Positions 1 through 12,438 of a stretch of 64,000 nucleotides of DNA are shown in pieces. The stretch's first letter is position 1, and each line of letters starts with the position of its first letter. The notes beneath the pieces were generated by a model, which saw only the letters and a program-made list of their open reading frames with translations, was not told the DNA's origin and made no database searches. The stretch is from NCBI GenBank assembly GCA_025617375.2, contig JAMYGW020000008.1, positions 124,001-188,000 on the forward strand, read 5' to 3'. Source of the stretch: Acarospora socialis. Its lineage: Eukaryota > Ascomycota > Lecanoromycetes > Acarosporales > Acarosporaceae. The translations under genes and the position numbers were made by a program.

Positions 1-1580
1 ACGGTACCAAACTTCTCAACGTTGCTGGGATGACTCGAGGTCGACGAGATGGCATCTTGAAGAGCGAGAAGATGCGACATGTTGTCAAAATCGGCCCGAT
101 GCATCTGAAAGGGGTTTGGTTTGTGACATGCTCCGTATCCGAAGTTAATCGGTGCTGATGCTGCAGCAGGATCCCGTTCGAGCGTGCATTGGATTTTGCG
201 AATAAGGAAAAGATCACAGAGCTGCTTTATCCTCTGTTCGTGCATAACATCGGCGCACTGCTCTACCACCCAACAAACCAAACGCGGACCAACGCTGTCA
301 TGGCTGCAGCCAATGCGGCAGAACGTCGCCGACAGGAAAATCAACAGCAGCAGAGCGTGCGCAGTTCACAAGGACCTCAGCCACCGTCGTTGCACCATCA
401 CCATTCCATGAACAACCCCATTGGCTCTCATATGTCCCAACCACCACACACCATAGCACCGCATCCTGGTGCTGGACGGCCCGGTCTGGATAGAGCACAT
501 ACATTTCCGACGCCGCCCACGAGTGCGTCAAGTATCATCGGTATGGGAAATCAAGGCAGTTCCTACGAATGGGGCGGACAGAGTATCGGGGGCGGCGTTC
601 AAGGTACCCAGCCTCTGTCGATTGACACCGGTTTGAGTAATGCACGCTCAATGCCTACCACACCAGCCACCACTCCTCCCGGAAACTCGATGCAGAGCAT
701 GCAGCCTTACCAAAGTCAACAAGGCTACGACAGTTCGCGACCGATGTATTCCGCGGCGCCGGCGCAGACGAATCAATACGCTTCGCAACAGAACATTGCG
801 CAGCAGAACCTGGCGAGGTTTGGCCAGCCGATGCAGTCAAATCACTACATCAAGAATGAAATGGGACCGCCATCGTCACGAGCCCCAGGATCCGGCCCTG
901 AATCTGAGCATCACGGCGAACCGAAGGCAGATACATACGTACCTGGTCAGGGAAACGACCAAGTGGGCCATGGGACGGGTGAGGAAGAAGCAGAGCACGA
1001 GCACGACACGGAATATGCACACGACAACAGCGCTGCTTACAACACCAACCGTGGTCCATACGCTTACAACCCGGGACAGGCCGTCGGATCCCTCCCAGGA
1101 GAGCATCCTCACCTCTCCCCCGAAATGACCGGCTCTCCATCACATCAGAACGGCTCTGGTCGGGTCACACCCCGCACCAGCGGGGCCGGTCCATCCCAAT
1201 GGGCACCTGGTTATCATACACCCCCACGTGTTCCACCTCCGAGTAGTCTATACAGTGTGATGAGCGATTCGCGTGGAAGTGCGAACGGGAATTCCGGTGC
1301 AGAAAATTTTTCCACCTCCGGCATGGGAGTTCCATTGCAATCGGGCTATGCGGCGCCGGCTCTCAATGGCTCCACGTCCTCGAATAAACGCATGCGTGAC
1401 GACGATGATCAAGATCAAACCTCTAGACCATCCAGTCGGAGTGACGATATTGAAGCATTGAAGCGCCGTAAAACCGTACGCGAAGGCAGCGTTGGTGGGC
1501 CTGTGGGTGGAGGATTTGACCGCGACGTGGGACGGCCGATCAACCGAACGAGGAGCACCATTGTACAACGACGACGATGA
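1..1580 (+). CDS. stuA: StuA-type APSES transcription factor (5' truncated)
   Basis: APSES basic helix-loop-helix-like DNA-binding regulator of conidiophore development and morphogenesis; acts in the nucleus. Exons <1-118 and 170-1580 are joined by a 51-nt GT-AG intron (119-169) that splits the Trp codon of [13 protein letters not shown], the end of the APSES domain. The visible part, about 509 codons, starts inside the domain ([16 protein letters not shown]) and runs through [12 protein letters not shown] long Gln/Ser/Pro/Gly-rich low-complexity tail follows. A basic cluster near the C-terminus ([13 protein letters not shown]) is the expected nuclear localisation signal. The start codon and the N-terminal half lie before base 1. 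Other APSES paralogues (Swi4/Mbp1 type) carry ankyrin repeats, which are absent here, so StuA is the best assignment. Confidence 0.95.
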
Positions 1581-4246
1581 TCATGACAATTAGCCCACAT
1601 CCAAGCCAGTCGGCCCTTTCCTAACCACTCTCCATGCAATGTCATTCTTCATCCGGTGGCTTCTGGATACACAGTTCTTTCGCTACTAGATACGTTGCAG
1701 ATATTCCAGTCTCCAGGCTTATAAGCAAGACTGTTGGATACGAAAGCCACGCGGCGTAATTCTGCTTTGATCTACGATGCCAGTATCTTCTCAGAGATTC
1801 ACGGCCCGGAGGAAGTCCAGTCGCATTTCCTTTCCTTTGTCTCCAACGATTTCCAGTCTCCTCCTTGCATCGCCATCACTACAGCATCAACCACGACCGT
1901 GGTTTTGTATTTTTGTGTTCTCCCCTCGCATCTTAACGACATTTATGACTGGGCGTTCGATTCTCAAGATGACGACTCCACCGCCTGTCACCCTTTACGC
2001 GGGCGGTGTGACGATTACGACTTTGTTTGGCGTGCGGAACCCTTGACGAGAATGGATGGAAGGTTACGTTTAATAGGGACAGTATACTTTGGATCCCACC
2101 AAAAAAGCCTTGTCATGAACACAAGGCGGGGACACGGTTAAGGGTGGCGCTGGAGTGCTGCAATCTTGACGATGTCACCCATGAAATTTCTATATTCTAC
2201 TTGTTGGGAAAGGTAGTTAGACACGGTCGAGTGTGGGGTGGAAGGTTGAAAAAAGTTGTTGTTTTGGATAGCTTAGGATCAAAGGTCTTGGATGAAGTCC
2301 TTCATCGAAACCATGTGCGTCCGTTGCTCTTCACCCTACGGGGTAATTCCTTGATTGTGAAGCCAACACCCGACCTAGATTCTAGGTATCTTCTACATTG
2401 CGCTTTCCTTGGACCAGGCCTTGCAGCAGAGTTCCCAGGATTTGTCCGTATTTGGATTCTGGACGATGATCAATTTCTGTGCTGTGCGATAAGCGTAAGG
2501 CGCTCTTGAGGTCTAGTACGAGTAAACTTACCCTTTTTGTGTGCGAGTTATGGACTACTCGGTATGACAAAAGCACTGGCACTAGGAAGTAGAGCGGCTG
2601 GCAATTATTTGCTTCTACGAAGATATCTAATCTCCCAATCGAGTCCGCAACCTCCCTCTGTCACAAAGCAAGCGGCACACTCGATTTCTGTCTTACTCTC
2701 AAACTTGACAGTCACAAGAGTGGATTGGTGTTTCCAAACTCCATTGATTCACTCTCTCCAAAGCTCTTTACCCCTGAATTCTCGCCACCTCGCAAGCCGT
2801 CATTGGAGCGGGAAAACTCAAGCCAGCCTCCCGCCCACCTCCAACCCGATCGAGGGAGCGGTCCGGCGGTTTGAGATCCCTTTTAGTGCAACCCATGTTC
2901 CTCAAATCCCCGCACTCCGCACTCCGCATCTGCCCTTTTCCGCTCTCGTGGGCTCGACCGGGAGACAGGCTCAGACATGCGCTTCTACGCGGCAAAGTTG
3001 CAGTGGCATCTCTGATGCGCCCACGTTGCTGAGCTGTAGGTCGGTATCCACTTTCCAGACGGGTCCCGATCGCCGCCGGCGGCCGGGCTACACGCTCGGC
3101 TGGTTGGGTTTGTCTTGGGGCATAGGGGCTGATAGGGCCGGTAGAGACGGGCGTATCCTTTTGTCGGCCGTGTTGGGTTCGCTGAGAAGAATTCTCTCTG
3201 GCTATGTTTGGTGTGGGGATTGATGTGCATGGATGCTGGATTGCGGAAGATATACTGTGTAGGGACAAGTTCCGGTTAGGGTGAGGGTTGGGCGGCGATG
3301 CGGGAAGGGTAAAGAGCTGGTAGAACAAGGACCGGCGTGCGAAGAAACCTTTGAAGAGGCCGTACAGGGTACTGGGATACTCGGCGTGAGGTTGTGATCC
3401 GAGTCTCGGGGCCGGGTCTAAAATTGGTGTTTGCCTTTGAATGGTTCGTCTTAGAGTGTCCTGTTCTTAGGGCTGGACTGACTACCTTATACGAAGAGTA
3501 TGAACACTTGCATGAGGTGGGTTTATTGACCCCTCCTTGGAGCATCCGGCAATGGGGTCTGTGAGGCCTCCTACCGTTGACGATTTCGATCAAGCAGCTC
3601 TGTCTTTTGCAGATGTTGCTTCTCGTCCATTGCGGTTGTGTTTTGTCGAAGGGCATGCGGCATCACTACTGCATCCCCGTGACGGCATACGCAGCAGTTC
3701 TCTACCATCGCTAAGGTATAGAAGTGTTGTTCATGTACAAGACGGCCGACCCCGCCTCAGTATCCCGCAGCGAAGTGACTTGATTATCCTAGTGTGCTGC
3801 TGTCGATCGCACCGTTTCGGATAAGGTTGCATGACTGTCACAGACACCTTACTAAAGCGGTGAACCACGTGTGACATACTAGGGATGACCCCACGGCACG
3901 TCTCTACGGGGAAACAAGGCAACTCCTCCAATCATGGAACGATAGGAGGGATCTGATCCGGGTTAGGGATGAAAGGAGATCATAATGCGGGCACAAACCT
4001 TCGGACGGTCTGAACAGGCAAGAAGTAAGCTTCGATCCTAGATTACTCGGAGGATGATGGACGTCTGGTAGGTAGTATAAGTGTCCCTGCTGTCCACCGA
4101 CATCCGGATGAGATACTCCCTGGCGGACTCGTCATTCTGATAAGTGAGTTTGATCCTGATCTAATGATACTGACGGTCATTACGAGCGCCCTCTAACACA
4201 CTACAGAGACCAGTCAAGTAGACGTCTGGCGTCATTCTTTTCTACC
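1581..4246. other. 2.7 kb without a recognised gene
   Basis: Follows stuA and precedes the GH93 gene. Open frames exist on both strands (for example 2027-2509 and 2537-3223 on +, 2768-3328 on -). None shows a recognisable domain, and they overlap each other antisense. It may hold the stuA 3' UTR, non-coding RNA or orphan genes. Confidence 0.5.
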
Positions 4247-5471
4247 ATGACACGCATAGATTCGACGCTGGTCGCGATGTGGCTGGTGATGGGCAGCCTC
4301 TTGTCAAGCTCTTTCGCCCTACCCAGCTACTATCCACCAGAGGGCGTTCCGGTTCTCCTCGGTGCTCCTGTCTCTATGGGTGGTAAGAAGCATCGGTTGT
4401 ACGGGCTCAATTGACGCAAAGCTTATGGCGTTCAGCTGGCACCTATCCCAGAGCAAACCGGCTCGCGGATGGTACTCTCATCGGGGCTTACACGTCGTTC
4501 GAGGGGAAGGAAAATCGCATCACTATCACGAAGTCTACGGACAATGGCAACTCCTGGCAGCCCTGTGGTATAGCACATCGAGGGATAGGAGACATTGACA
4601 ACCCGTAAGTCTATTCCTCCCAACTCTTTACAGACAATCAGCCTGACCGGATCTTCAATGCAGATACCCCCTCCAACTACCCAGCGGCCGAATCCTCGTC
4701 GCCTACCGCGACCACGTCAAGTCTTCGACGGGCGAGTACCTCCAGTTCCGCATCAGCATCTCCTACTCGGACGACCACGGCTTCACCTGGGGCTACCTCA
4801 GCACCCCGGCCTCCGACCCGGGCCCCGTGAACGGCAACTGGGAACCCTTCCTCCGCAACGCGCAGGACGGCCAGACGCTGCAATTCTACTACTCGCGCGA
4901 GAACTCGGCCGCGGACCAAGACAGCCTGATGCGGACCTCCACCGACGGCGGCTGTACCTGGTCCGCGGCGACCGTCATCTCCGGCCAGGACCGGCTCTCG
5001 CGCGACGGCATGCTCGGCGTCGCCGCGGTGAGTGGAAAGAATCTGATCGCCGTCTTCGAGTCCGAGCAGAACGGCCTCTTCACCATCGACAGCATCCGCT
5101 CCTCCAACGACGGCCAGACGTGGGGCGACCGTCGCCGCGTCTACACGCCCACGGGCAAAGATAACAATGCCGGTGCGCCGCAGGTCGTCAACGTCGGGGG
5201 CACGCTGGTCGTCAGCTTCATGACGGATGAGGACACGCAGCTGCATCGGTGGATCGAAGGCTCCAGCACCAAGGTCGTCGTCAGTACGGATGCCGGCAAG
5301 ACATGGGGTGCGAGTATGATTATCGGGGCCGTGCAAAGTAATTGGCCGGGCATGGTCGTCGTGGGGGATGTGGTGGGGGAGAAGGTGAGAGAAAGCGAGG
5401 TGTTGGTCATGTTCGATCAGGGCGGGTGTAAATTGCAACGGTTGAGCTTCGATGCCGTCTCGACGGCTTAA
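4247..5471 (+). CDS. Secreted GH93 glycoside hydrolase (exo-arabinanase-like)
   Basis: Secreted six-bladed beta-propeller enzyme of the sialidase fold; family 93 members release arabinobiose from the ends of alpha-1,5-arabinan. Exons 4247-4382, 4436-4604 and 4664-5471 give 370 residues. The N-terminus is a signal peptide (hydrophobic stretch ending SSSFALPSYY). Asp-box repeats (S/T-x-D-x-G-x-T/S-W) occur at about residues 79-86, 137-144, 195-201, 249-255 and 309-316. Glu162 (in NGNWEPFL) and Glu234 (in AVFESEQNG) lie 72 residues apart, the same spacing as the two catalytic Glu residues I recall for Fusarium Arb93A (170 and 242). True sialidases have an FRIP motif and an Arg triad that I do not see. 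Third-position GC is high in exon 3, which creates a long antisense open frame. Confidence 0.9.
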
Positions 5472-6193
5472 TTTGAATAGACAGATGAGAATACAGATGA
5501 GAATGGAGATAAGTTTTGACTCATGACTTATGAGGATAGTAGGATATGCAGAACACAAAATCGAGAAAGAAGTCGCATAGGTAGGGGGACGCAGACTTGA
5601 CTAAAGAGGTGTGTGCTGTGTTCTAGGTACCTAGGGCACCTGACGCCTGTTCTATGGAGTCATCATGGAATGTGGATAAAACTTTGGGAGGTGAGAGAAG
5701 CGACTTCGTAGAGTGAGACGATTACTGGGTGGTTCTGTTCTGGAGCGGTGACCTTTGTAGGGTAACATCGGTGGTGTTAGCCACGACTTCGTGATTGTTC
5801 GTTTTAAGATAAATGGCACAAGCAACGCAGACAAGATAATCTGACACTTGCTCCAGGGAACTCATTGCTTCTGTTCCTGATACAAGTATTTCTTTTCTTT
5901 CCTGCCGATCTGTGACTGCCAGCGATTGCTCGTACCTTACCTTATCTAATCGAGTGGAATGACTTGCATAGATCCGATCGCCCCTGTTGCGCAATCCCGT
6001 CGCGTCGATCCATCGCCCCGGGAACACTTGGATCGGAAAGGATTCCGTCATTGAAGATTCTCCTACCATAACACCAACAACGAATCCATTCTCCTCTCTA
6101 CACTCTACATCCCACCTTCCAACTCGACAAACAGCGATTGAAACTCAGCAACAACGACAACAAGAACAACCAAAATCGCACCGCACGCAGAAG
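5472..6193. other. Intergenic, GH93 to BRCT gene
   Basis: About 720 bp between two genes on the same strand. It must hold the GH93 3' UTR and the BRCT gene promoter. The stretch just before the BRCT start (about 6060-6190) is CA- and CAA-rich, a typical fungal 5' leader. No gene recognised. Confidence 0.5.
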
Positions 6194-6199
6194 ATGTAA
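6194..6199 (+). promoter_or_regulatory. Start-stop uORF (ATG TAA) abutting a main start
   Basis: The bases read ATGTAAATG: a minimal ATG-stop element immediately before the BRCT gene start at 6200, with no gap. Start-stop elements can stall ribosomes and repress or meter the downstream frame. Whether it is in the mRNA is inferred. Confidence 0.5.
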
Positions 6200-7275
6200 A
6201 TGTCAACACACCCCACCACCCCACCATATCCGACCCCAAAAATGCCACCCCACCGCACCCCGACCACCACCGCCTTACCAACCCAGCACGCCCTCGACCC
6301 CTACAACAGCTCCGCGACCGGCCACCAGCGATCCGACAACCGGCTAACGGGCTCGACGAGCTGGCGGGCCTCGCGCAGCACGAAACTAGGACACCAGTTC
6401 CGTGGCGGGGCGGGTGGGGGGAAGAGGGTGTTCGATAGCGTGGGGGCGGGCAGTCGGGAGTTTGGACGGGATGGGAGGAAGGAAAATGGGGGGTGGGAGG
6501 TTGGTGCGCCGGGGCTGAGGGAGAGGGGGTGGCAGGACGTGAGGGGGTTGTTGTTGGGCGCGGAGAGGGGAAGGAAGGGGAAGGGTTCGGTGACGGTGAC
6601 GGCGACGGCGGCGGCGGCGGGGGTAACGGCGAGAAAGGAAGGCGAGGGAGAGGGGCCGAAAGGCGCCAAGGCCGAGGCGGAAAATGGGAACGAGGAGGTG
6701 GAGAACGACAGCGAGAAGAGAAGCAAGAAGATCTTCCACGGCCTCTGCGTCTACATCAACGGCTCCACCGCGCCGCTCGTCGGCGACCACAGGCTCAAGT
6801 ACCTGCTTGCCGAGCACGGCGCGCGCGTGAGCATCGCGCTGGGTCGACGGAGCGTCACGCATGTCGTGCTGGGGATGCCGAACGGCCGCGCGGTGGGGAA
6901 TGGCGCCGGGGGTGGATTGGCGGCGGGGAAGATCCAGAAGGAGATTGCTCGGGTCGGGGGCTGTGTGGTCAAGTACGTTGGGGTTGAGTGGTAAGTTCTT
7001 TGATTTCATGCAAGCAAGCGAGCCACAGAGTGAGAGTAAGGTTTGAGATTTTGTTTCTTGTGACAGGAAGAGTGCGTGTTGATTGGGAGATTGGAAACAG
7101 GGTACTCGAGAGCATCAAGGCCGGGAACCGGCTGCCGGAAGCACAGTTCGCGACGATGAGGATTGCGGCCAAGGGGCAGAAGAGCGTTTATGGAATGTTC
7201 AAGAGGACGGAGAGCGGGATTGATGAGGAGACTGTCGAATCCGCGGCGACAATACAGTCCATGAAAAGTTCATGA
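6200..7275 (+). CDS. Single-BRCT-domain protein (Rev1-like BRCT)
   Basis: Exons 6200-6990 and 7101-7275 (intron 110 nt) encode 321 residues. Residues 1-175 are low-complexity (Thr/Pro, then Gly/Arg/Lys/Glu) and probably disordered. A BRCT domain spans about 178-275 (KIFHGLCVYING, then LLAEHGARVSIALGRRSVTH, then VEWVLESIKAGNRLPE). The intron splits the Trp of VEW, the invariant Trp of BRCT helix 3. The domain most resembles the Rev1 class. Rev1 polymerase sequence is absent, so this is a stand-alone BRCT protein, likely a nuclear DNA-damage or replication adaptor. After the domain, QKSVYGMF (290-297) resembles a PCNA-interacting motif. The C-terminal end is less certain: a second open frame continues downstream and could be reached by another splice. 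Confidence 0.8.
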
Positions 7276-8264
7276 CATCGAGGATTCAATACGATGATGA
7301 AGGTCCGAGGATGCTGCGCAGTTATGGGCACGACGAGTACGAGCAACAGTATGGTATGCGGTACGTAGATTCATAGATGGGCCGTCAGAGGGGGAGGGTT
7401 TTTTTCGGAGGGCGAGCGTTTATCAACTGGCGTTTCTAGGGGTATGAGTATCTGCATCTCTCCGGCGTTTCGACATCGTAAGGACGGGCATCATATGGTG
7501 GTGTTGACGGATTATGAGATATTTTCTCTATTTCACAATCTCCTCCTTGAGGACTTGAAGAACAAGTCATCTCAGCTGCTCTGTCCAAATCACGGCTGCT
7601 TTTACCACAGCCGGCCTTTTCTCTCCGCATCTTCGATCTCACACGCTCGTCTGGCAAGTTATTCTCCTTCGGATGCTTTCAGATGCTCGAGTAAGATAGC
7701 CGGTAACGGAACATCCTCTCGATGTGAAAAGAAGAGAAGAGGTGCATCGTTTCTAATTCGGACCGTATACAAGCGGAGGAGCCATGTCAAACTGTTTATT
7801 CTCGATTGAAAAGGTTATTCCACAACATAGTACATATCTCAATAGATGCTCCTATCTATCTGCAATCATATTTGATACTCCCGTCATGATTTGCAGAACA
7901 GACAGCCGGTGAAATAAGAAAACTCGAAGGAAGCAATTTCTCTATATCCTTCACAACTGGCACATAGGTGTGATGTGCAAGTCGTAGATGGGTCTCGACT
8001 TGCGATAGATTGTAATTTAAATGGCAGAGTCTGAGAAAAGAGAGTAGCTTGCAATATTCTCAAGTTCGCCGGCGCCGAGAGAAAATGATTGCAAAATAAA
8101 AATATGTAAGAGAAGGGAACATTAATATCGACGGACAGTGAGGTTGAATACACGCATCCCGCTGCCATGCAGCAGGATGGTCAGGTGTATATAGCAAGCT
8201 CAATAAAAGGCCGAAGACGCCGTCGCTCATGTGGAACCCGTAGCAAGATGCTCATAATTTGTGA
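7276..8264. other. Convergent intergenic region
   Basis: About 990 bp between the ends of two convergent genes. It should contain both 3' UTRs. Small open frames (for example 7444-7809 on +) show no recognisable features. Confidence 0.5.
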
Positions 8265-11200
8265 TCAAACCAAAACCCATTCACTTCCCCTCTTGATGAA
8301 CTTGTCCAACATCATGCCTACGTCAGTCAGGGCAAACCGACAGACGTAAAAGGCAAAGAACTCCGCTGCGTGCCTCATGCTGAGTTCGAGTCCGACATGG
8401 GTCTGCGAAGAATGCTTGAGTCCTGGATCTTCGACTTGACGTGCAATTTGATCTGATACTTGACATCAGCATTTCTCTCATCGCACACTCAAATAAATGT
8501 GAGATAAACTTACCCAGGACCTGCGCGGCGTCGGACAACCTCACTAAAGCCCCCATGTAATTCGCATTCGGACCCGTGCACTGAACTTGGCTGATATCCC
8601 TCTTCGTAGAACGGAAGTTATGGAGGCTTGTCATCGGCAAGGAACTCATCGCCAATGTTTCTTTTAGACCATCTTTCGAATTTGCAGAGACAACCACATT
8701 CGGGGCTCCAGCTCCGGAGCTCTTGGACCTCAGCTTATCACGCCATGAAGTCAGGTAAGATTTTCCTGCGACGTTGCTACTCTTCGATGTTAGACTATCC
8801 AAGTGCGAACCAGCTTCCTCGACGGTAGTGCCGCCTTTGAAGAGCGATGACGACACTTGCGCACCGACATCGCTACCGAGCTTCTTCGATAGAGTCACCT
8901 GGACCTGATCCAACACGCTTTCCAGAGACTGCATCTCTTCGAGCACGGAGTCTGCATCCAACGTGTTTACTTTCGAAAGCTTGAGCAAGGCAGCCGTGAG
9001 CAAATCGCAATTGGCAATCTTTTCTTCCAAACCCTTCAGCTTCACGTTCTTTACACGCCACACATCTCGGGGAACAAAAAGCTTCGTGGAAAGATACCCG
9101 CCTCGGGGATGTGCCATGGTTTGATACAAGCAACGAAGTAGCCAGAAAGGACGCAGGAGAGAGGACTCTGGGCAAGGTTCCAACGGTATAGGGGCGTTGA
9201 CGGCCAAGGGGTTGGGCGACCCGGGACTCCTCGGAGAATGAATGTCAGTGTCAAAAAGGTAAACGCCACCTGTTGGTAAACCATTCAGAGAAAACGTCCC
9301 TCCGGTTGGTGTTGGTAGTGCAGGTATGACACTGTTTGGACCTTTGCGCGGTTGCCCTACCATTGCAAAGGTACTGCTTATCGGCGTATTAGGAGAGATG
9401 TCTGACATATCGGGGGTCGAGACAGATAAACTCCGATTCTTCAAACTGGATGACGAAAAGTTCTTCCGCAAAGTGCCCGGTCCGGTTGTTACCTTTTTCA
9501 AGAGCCGGGCAGGAGAGCTTGGCATCGGCGGGGCACTCTCGTCACTCTCATACGAGGTCACCTTCGTTAGCGCAGGTGTAGCAGGGGATTCGCTAGGTAC
9601 TGTGTCTGCGGGGCTCGACCCGGCGAATGTTGACGAAATTTGCCGATTGAGTGCTTGAGTAGTGGCCGACTTGGGATCTTGTATTGACATACCTCCTAAA
9701 GTTGCTTGAATCTGTGTGACAGGAGGAGCCGAGTCCGGGATCTCGTTGAATCCTTGACCAGAAACGATGGATGGAGAGATAAAGGACGGTTGGGTCCTGA
9801 GACCTTGGGATCCACCAGATAGCTTCGATTTTGTCTCGATCTTCAGTTGCTTGGCGTTCTGACCGGACAACCTCCTGTCGCGAACTCCTTGACTGTGTGA
9901 TATGCTAGAGCTTGGGGGGCGCGACGACGCGGCCATGGATAGAGCGTGCAATGAGGCCATAGGTACCGCCCCCGGGGGGGTCGGCAGCGCCGATGAGGGT
10001 GGAGGATGAGCAGGTGGTGGTAGTTGAGATTGCAGCTGGGTGGCGAGAGAAGGCAGTATCACGGCTTCCGCCACGGTCGATAAGGATGTCGCAGCAGTCG
10101 TGGGATTCGATCCTATTGAACTTCCCCATGTCCTACCAGAGAAGCCACTGGAGTCTGATTGACGAGGCAATGCTGATTTCGATTGCATGTCGAATTCAAA
10201 GTCATCCATCACATAATCTTTGGTCATCTCCTCCAACATCCTTTCTTCCTCTTCAGCCTCATCATCGCCATACTCTAAATCAATACTATCACTTCGATCC
10301 CTACCGCTACCTCCTCGGTGCGTCCTTCCACTTTCGAAATTTCTCGATGAAATTTTGGCGGCCTCATTTTCCGCTTCCCGGACTCTTTGCTTGGCCTTCT
10401 CCACATTTCTCCTTGCACTGGAGATGATATCACCTGCGGCACACAATTCTGCCGGTCGTCCATTACTTTCGTCTACGGGCTCGAATCCATCATTATAAGC
10501 TGCCTCAACAGCAGCATCAAGTGCGGCATCGAACTCGGCCTGGGTTGCCCCACTGACTGCACGTATGCGCTTCCTCCTCAGACCAATCGAAGAAGTCCTA
10601 GAATGGACAGACGAAGCTGAGGATCCATCGGACTCATCAATTGTGTCAAGCCATGACGTTGACCCATTACTGTTGTCCCTGGAATGTCGAGTTGTTGGAC
10701 CTTGCTGCGCCGATGCTAGGGTTGGAGTCGAATATATTGCTGTCGCAGGCTGCGAGTCAGGTGCTTTTGGGGAAAGCGGTCGCCGCGGAGACAAGGGCGG
10801 TGGCATGCAGTCTGAGTCAACAGGAAGTGCAAGATTTATTGCTGTTTTCGTGGCCTTTTCCTTTGGGGGTGATTTTGGCCGGACTCGCTGTTGAGAATTC
10901 TGAATCGACTGCCACGCTGGTGCAGTTTGGAATGTCTGGTCGAACGCAGACGGTAAGAGTGATCGCCGGACTGGTTCTCTTCCTGGTGCAAATCGAGTTT
11001 GAGGGTCTCCCTGCGGCTTGTTGTACGCATCGTCGATAACCGTACGCGTAACCATTGTGGTTTGAACGATGGGAGCTCCTTGCTCGTCATCTTCAGCTGG
11101 AGACAGATCTTGATCCCTAGACCCATTACTTTTTGGACGTTTCGGTAATGCTTTGCCGCCAGCGTTTTGATAGGTGATGTCCAAATTCATCAACTCGTTA

Positions 11201-12438
11201 ATGCGATTCGTATACGTACTCCGCTGTTGCAGATTTTACGTGAGTCCCAGCGCCCTCGTTGTCAGAGATAGTGTACTTACAATAGCCTCTAACTTCTTTC
11301 TATCGTCTTCCCCGGAGCTCTTGATCATAACCTGCTGCAGCAAAGCGCAAGCATCTCTGTAGGCTTCCATTGCACCCTCAAAATTCTGCGCATTATCAAG
11401 CAGGACGGCTGTGTGAGCCTTCTGTAATGCTTTGGATAACATGGCCTTCTGCGATGGTGTCTTATGCTTCCTTTTCCTTCCTTCTTTGTTGCTTCGTAAC
11501 GAAGACGCTGAGCTCTCTGCTTCGGTACTACCACTTCCCTTCCCAGGCGCCTCTCGATTGCGCGAGTGACTGACATGAGTGCTCCGATCATAGTCCCTAT
11601 ACTTGGTTTTTGGGAGTGCCTTGTTTGGCGGGGATAGAGCCGAGTCAGATGATGCAGATGGTGGATGTATATCAAAACCCGACGTCATTGCTTTACGACT
11701 TGACGACGAAGGGCCCGCTAGTGGCGAAGGCGCTGTTGTCGTACGCTGCACGCTTGGCCTCCGCCTTGGCAGGGACGGTCCAGTCCATTTGTTGCCAAAA
11801 TAGTCTGGGGGGTTTATTAGTAACTCCGCCGTTGCCGGAGTAGCTGATGCTATCGTGGATGGTGAGTCGCCATCATGTGTGACAATGGTCAAGGATGGTA
11901 AAGTCATCAGAGGTGGTAGTATGGTTGATGGTGCGGCTGCCGCCGGAGCCTTCGAGGATTGCTTACTAGGGCTGCTGGCCGGAGATAGCCGCGTCTTCAA
12001 AAGAAAATTCCGGGATTGAGGGGACTGTGAGGCTGCAAATCCTGCCAGGGAGCCGATCGACCCAGATCCACCGAAACTCAGTCTTCGGGTGAAACTGTTC
12101 TTCCTATTGTGGCCAACAGACGACCGGCTTGAGGCCGTAGATTGCGACCATCGGTTCAGATTTCCCACACCCTCCTTGATTCCGGTGACACTGTTTGGCC
12201 GGCTGTGTCCTGTACTTGCGGAACGGTTGTTGTCAATCGTCAAAGCCACTTTAGCAAGCTTTGTTTCTCCTGTAGTGGCCTCGTTTGGACTGTGTGACCG
12301 TAGCGGGATGTTTGGTGGTCGAGATCCAGTCAATGAAGCGGCGCGCTGCACAGTCACCACGGACGACGAAGAGACCGAGTTGGATCGCGAACCTCGATGG
12401 TGGTTTGAAGACTGACTGGACGTGGTAGATTTAAACAT
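8265..12438 (-). CDS. Large MIT-domain protein, otherwise disordered
   Basis: Three exons, complement(8265-8452, 8514-11223, 11281-12438), give 1351 residues. MIT (microtubule interacting and trafficking) three-helix domains bind ESCRT-III tails or AAA ATPases. Here the MIT lies at about residues 328-400 (LSKALQKAHTAVLLDNAQNF ... EAYRDACALLQQV ... RSTYTNRINELMNL), and the first intron interrupts its last helix. The rest is mostly Ser/Pro/Thr-rich and basic, with an acidic patch near 600. Two conserved-looking blocks lie near the C-terminus: ESSLLRPFWLLRCLYQTMAH followed by a helical region, and the last ~60 residues (RHAAEFFAFYVCRF), which are only recovered by splicing intron 2 (8453-8513). 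The first in-frame ATG is 12438; an upstream TTG is not used. A conserved ascomycete family of unknown exact role; membrane trafficking is inferred from MIT. Confidence 0.85.

Noticed and set aside
2768-3328. 186-codon minus-strand frame downstream of stuA
   Set aside because: Overlaps an equally long plus-strand frame, low complexity and Pro/Arg-rich, no family recognised.
4677-5558. 293-codon minus-strand open frame
   Set aside because: Exactly antisense to GH93 exon 3; arises from GC-rich third positions and has no recognisable domain.
6386-7009. 207-codon minus-strand frame
   Set aside because: Antisense to the BRCT gene; proline- and arginine-rich shadow of the Gly/Glu-rich coding strand.
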